NCBI RefSeq assembly: GCF_014650875.1
Contig: NZ_BMVU01000023.1
Span: 62,001-126,000 of the forward strand
Length of the DNA stretch: 64,000 nt
Source: Streptomyces minutiscleroticus
GTDB taxonomy: Bacteria; Actinomycetota; Actinomycetes; Streptomycetales; Streptomycetaceae
Reading direction: 5' to 3'
Positions 61,877 to 64,000 of the stretch are shown here, in pieces; position 1 is the first letter of the stretch, and each line of letters starts with the position of its first letter. The notes under the pieces are model-generated. The model was not told the origin of the DNA. It worked only from the letters and a program-made list of their open reading frames with translations, and did not search any database. Both the position numbers and the translations under genes were made by a program.

Positions 61877-62557
61877 ATGCGGAGCATGACGGAAATACAG
61901 GAACGGCACGCCGACGCGATCGGTCCGACGGTCCGGACGCCGGGGGTGAAAAGAGTGGTGGACCTGGACCTGTCCACCAAGTACGGCGAATTCCGCGCCG
62001 TGGGCTACCTGGACCTGGAACGGGGCGACGAACAGGTGGCCCTGATCCACGGCGACGTCGGCGGGCGCGAGGAGACGCTGACCCGCCTGCACTCGGAGTG
62101 CCTGACCGGGGACGCCTTCGGCTCCACCCACTGCGAGTGCGGCGACCAGCTGTCCATGGCGCTGCGGGCGATCGTCGCCGAGGGGCACGGCGTCCTCGTC
62201 TACCTCCGGGGCCACGAGGGCCGCGGCATCGGCCTGCTGGCGAAGCTCCGGGCGATGCGCCTGCAGGCCGAGGGCCTGGACACGGTCGAGGCCAACCTCG
62301 CGCTCGGCCTGCCGGTCGACGCCCGCGACTACGGGGTGGCCGCACGGATGCTGCACGACCTCGGCGTGCCCTCCGTGCGCCTGCTGTCCAACAACCCGCG
62401 CAAGAGGGAGGCGCTGGAGAGCCACGGCGTCGAGGTCACCGAGCAGGTGCCGCTGCTGATACCGCCGCGCGAGCAGAACATCAGCTACCTGCGCACCAAG
62501 CGCGAGCGCATGGACCACCACCTGCCGCACCTGGACGCGGTGGCGCACTGGTCCTGA
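61877..62557 (+). CDS. ribA: GTP cyclohydrolase II, FAPy-type (Tyr to Met)
   Basis: A 226-aa GTP cyclohydrolase II. Zinc Cys motif HSECLTGDAFGSTHCECG (C-x10-C-x-C), GHEGRGIGLLAK and the Asp/Arg pair in VDARDYG (E. coli Asp126/Arg128) are all kept. The position of E. coli Tyr105 is Met127 (KLRAMRLQ for KIRAYALQ). This change is described for S. coelicolor paralogues that stop at the formylated pyrimidine FAPy. Thus it is probably not the riboflavin-pathway enzyme. Start: ATG 61877 with GGAAGAGGGG; ATG 61886 is possible. No rib genes are adjacent. Confidence 0.92.
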   Translation: MRSMTEIQERHADAIGPTVRTPGVKRVVDLDLSTKYGEFRAVGYLDLERGDEQVALIHGDVGGREETLTRLHSECLTGDAFGSTHCECGDQLSMALRAIVAEGHGVLVYLRGHEGRGIGLLAKLRAMRLQAEGLDTVEANLALGLPVDARDYGVAARMLHDLGVPSVRLLSNNPRKREALESHGVEVTEQVPLLIPPREQNISYLRTKRERMDHHLPHLDAVAHWS

Positions 62558-62671
62558 GACGGCGGCGCGCCGGCCCCGGCGCGTCGGCCGGTGAGGCGGT
62601 GTCACCCGGTCGCCCGGGCGCGGGCGGACGCACGGGCCCGGGACCGGGGCGACCGCCGCCCGCCCGCACCC

Positions 62672-62809
62672 TCGGGCCGTCCTGCCCGTACCCTTTGGGC
62701 CGCCCGATCCATACCCCTCGGGCCGTCCCGTCCGTACTCCTCGGACCGTTCCGCCCGCGCCTTTCGGGCCGTCCCGTCCGAACCCCCGGGCCGTTCGCCG
62801 GGTCCACCC
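62672..62809 (+). repeat. Degenerate ~23-bp tandem repeat
   Basis: Five to six units beginning near 62672, 62696, 62718, 62741, 62764 and 62787, with core tcgggccgtcccgtccgtac. It lies after ribA, in a 270-nt stretch without a gene. Confidence 0.75.
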
Positions 62810-62839
62810 GGAACGTCGTGCCCGCCACCCCGCTCCAGC

Positions 62840-63345
62840 CGTACGCGCCCCTGCTCGACGGGGGCGGGTGCGCGCCGGGTCGACGGACGCCCAGACGCCC
62901 GGCCCGAAGCCGGCGCCGGCGTTGTCCGGCACGGCGTGCACCGGGCCGCCCAAGCGCCGGATGCCCTACGGGAGCTGGTCGGCCGTCATCGACCCGAGGG
63001 CGTGGGGCGTCACGGAGCGGCGGACGTCGGGCGGCAGGTCCCCCGAGGGGCGTCGAGATCCGGCGCTCCGTGTTCCGACAGGGGCGGTGCCGCGACGGAT
63101 GTCACCGGTTTCGTCATTGAGTGCATCCGCCACACTGTGTCCGTTTCGGCCGGCGGCCCGGCCACCCGGTTCCGGCTTCCGTGGAGTGTGAGATGCGCGA
63201 CACGGCCTTTCCTGGCGACGGGCAAAAGGAAACCCGGGAGGGTTCCCTGGTCCACATACCGTATGAAGTGTTGGTCCAAATGGCTTAACGCCTTCGAATT
63301 CAAAGTCGCGTCGGCCGATTGCATCTCTTGTCGCAGCTCCCTCAT
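62840..63345 (-). pseudogene. Decayed beta-lactamase-type serine hydrolase
   Basis: The 5' part is sound: ATG 63345 with AGGAG at 7 nt, then ALSHLDQHFIRYVDQGTLPG, ARKGRVAHLTLHGSRN and WRMHSMTKPVTSVAA, which holds the S-x-x-K active-site motif of class C-like serine hydrolases. The frame drifts into unrelated sequence after about residue 100 and stops at 63010. A C-terminal remnant (AGAGFGPGVWASVDPARTR) appears in another frame at about 62875-62945. Most of the ~400-aa enzyme is missing. The pseudogene is inactive by any reading. Confidence 0.75.
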
Positions 63346-63750
63346 GCTTCGACTCCTGTCGCGGGGAGCGGCATTTCTTGCGTTTCGCGGCGAAAAATCA
63401 GCGCCGCATCCGCCCCGTGCGACTGGCACGCGGTGACGCGGGTAGCGCGCGGGCGGACGCGGTGGTGCGCGTAGCGAAGCGATCACGCAGAAGTGCGCCT
63501 TATGCGCTGAGCTGCGGCGCGACCCCGGATCCTCAACGCGTCCGGACGCGTCTTAGCCATCAGGGGGTACCGGCAGATGAGGGGCCTCGCGAACAAAGCT
63601 CGTACACAAGTCCAGCGGTCACTCTCCGTGAGGCAACCATTCGCTCGGTCGAGTCGTATATCTCGGTGACGCGGGGCGGACCCCCGGGAAAACGGGTACG
63701 CGGAGCGTCACGATCCACTTGCTTGAAGAAGTACCGGACAAGGAGTTCCC
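63346..63750 (+). promoter_or_regulatory. Upstream region of the graspetide operon
   Basis: 405 nt between the pseudogene and the RiPP precursor gene. No gene supported. An AT-richer patch near 63650-63662 (GTCGTATATCTC) may hold a -10 element. AAGGAG at 63740-63745 is the SD of the precursor gene. Confidence 0.4.
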
Positions 63751-63942
63751 ATGCGGCCGTTCGCGCTCAACTATGCTCGACCCGCGGCTCAGTTGGAGGT
63801 CAGCGCTCCGTATGCCTATGACTGCGTACTGCAATTGAACATTCTTCCGGACGGGCGGCTCGCCGCCCATGATTACGCCCTGTTGCGAGAGCTGGGCGCC
63901 ACCACGTCCACCGCGGGGTCCAAGACCCACTTCGACGACTGA
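63751..63942 (+). CDS. tgmA: ATP-grasp-modified RiPP (graspetide) precursor
   Basis: A 63-aa peptide with the family leader MRPFALNYARPA, the central YAYDCVLQLNILPDGRLA and a C-terminal core TTSTAGSKTHFDD. The Thr/Ser hydroxyls and Asp side chains of the core are the expected ester (macrolactone) partners in ATP-grasp peptides. AAGGAG lies 5 nt before the ATG. The ligase gene starts 16 nt downstream. I assign it from recall of the family sequence pattern and the neighbour. Confidence 0.88.
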   Translation: MRPFALNYARPAAQLEVSAPYAYDCVLQLNILPDGRLAAHDYALLRELGATTSTAGSKTHFDD

Positions 63943-63958
63943 GGCACGGGTCCGGAAA

Positions 63959-64000
63959 ATGACGGTTCTGATCCTGACGTGCGAACAGGATGTAACCGCG
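63959..64000 (+). CDS. tgmB: ATP-grasp peptide maturase, first 14 codons only
   Basis: ATG at 63959 opens MTVLILTCEQDVTA, the usual N-terminus of ATP-grasp ribosomal peptide maturases, and runs off the right edge. It begins 16 nt after the precursor gene. Its product would tie Asp/Glu side chains to Thr/Ser in the core peptide using ATP. The SD is weak (TCCGGAAA). Confidence 0.8.
   Translation, partial: MTVLILTCEQDVTA

Noticed and set aside
61580..62953. 457-residue minus-strand frame across ribA
   Set aside because: Antisense to ribA; only a short C-terminal-like remnant of a serine hydrolase at ~62875-62945 is meaningful, and it is listed with the pseudogene.

Overview
The window is very GC-rich, with NNG/NNC codon bias, SD-led GTG/TTG starts, ATGA/GTGA gene overlaps, bidirectional hairpin terminators and gene families typical of Streptomyces. 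I read it as one 64-kb piece of a Streptomyces chromosome. No rRNA, tRNA, insertion sequence or CRISPR array was seen.

Positions 1-30753 hold a type VII (ESX) secretion locus. Reading leftwards, the minus strand carries eccD, eccB, esxB, esxA, a T7SS-associated small protein, a 1375-aa AAWKG-type repeat protein, a YbaB/EbfC-like protein, a small WXG100-like protein, and then a giant protein (over 3300 aa, running off the left edge). The giant protein has recognisable toxin/enzyme modules: a caspase-like His/Cys region, an edema factor/ExoY-like nucleotidyl cyclase region, and an OTU-like region with Thr at the Cys position. eccC runs rightwards from the eccD-eccC divergent promoter region. 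mycP, a beta-helix/EccA-like double AAA+ fusion, and an SseB-like T7SS-associated protein complete the machine. No EccE candidate is visible.

Positions 31214-32587 carry a CPBP membrane protease and a small acidic, possibly leaderless protein. Positions 32828-39671 are an iron-controlled haem-capture region: two operons of secreted or wall-anchored proteins (neocarzinostatin-like folds with LAXTG-type class E sortase signals, and an HtaA-domain protein) and a haem-binding lipoprotein HmuT. Two DmdR1/IdeR-type iron boxes serve them. The usual HmuU permease and HmuV ATPase are absent. Positions 39740-43226 hold a small membrane protein and a tctCBA tripartite tricarboxylate transporter operon.

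Positions 43982-54667 are a mixed stretch: a DUF350 membrane protein, a WGR/beta-propeller protein, a small membrane protein, a nuclease-helicase fusion (DUF2075 type), a frameshifted XRE/DUF5753 regulator with its DUF397 partner, a class V aminotransferase-like PLP enzyme, an N-formylglutamate amidohydrolase and a membrane Ser/Thr kinase.

Positions 54717-62557 form a compact, mostly translationally coupled cluster: CDP-alcohol phosphatidyltransferase, MDR dehydrogenase, divergent 6-pyruvoyl-tetrahydropterin-synthase homologue, GT4 glycosyltransferase, SAM methyltransferase, LPG-synthase-like membrane protein, creatininase-family hydrolase and a GTP cyclohydrolase II with the Tyr-to-Met change tied to formyl-pyrimidine (FAPy) release. 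I infer an uncharacterised pathway that starts from GTP and builds a glycosylated, perhaps membrane-exported, pyrimidine or pterin product. The right edge (63751-64000) begins an ATP-grasp RiPP (graspetide) locus: an intact precursor gene and the first 14 codons of the ligase.
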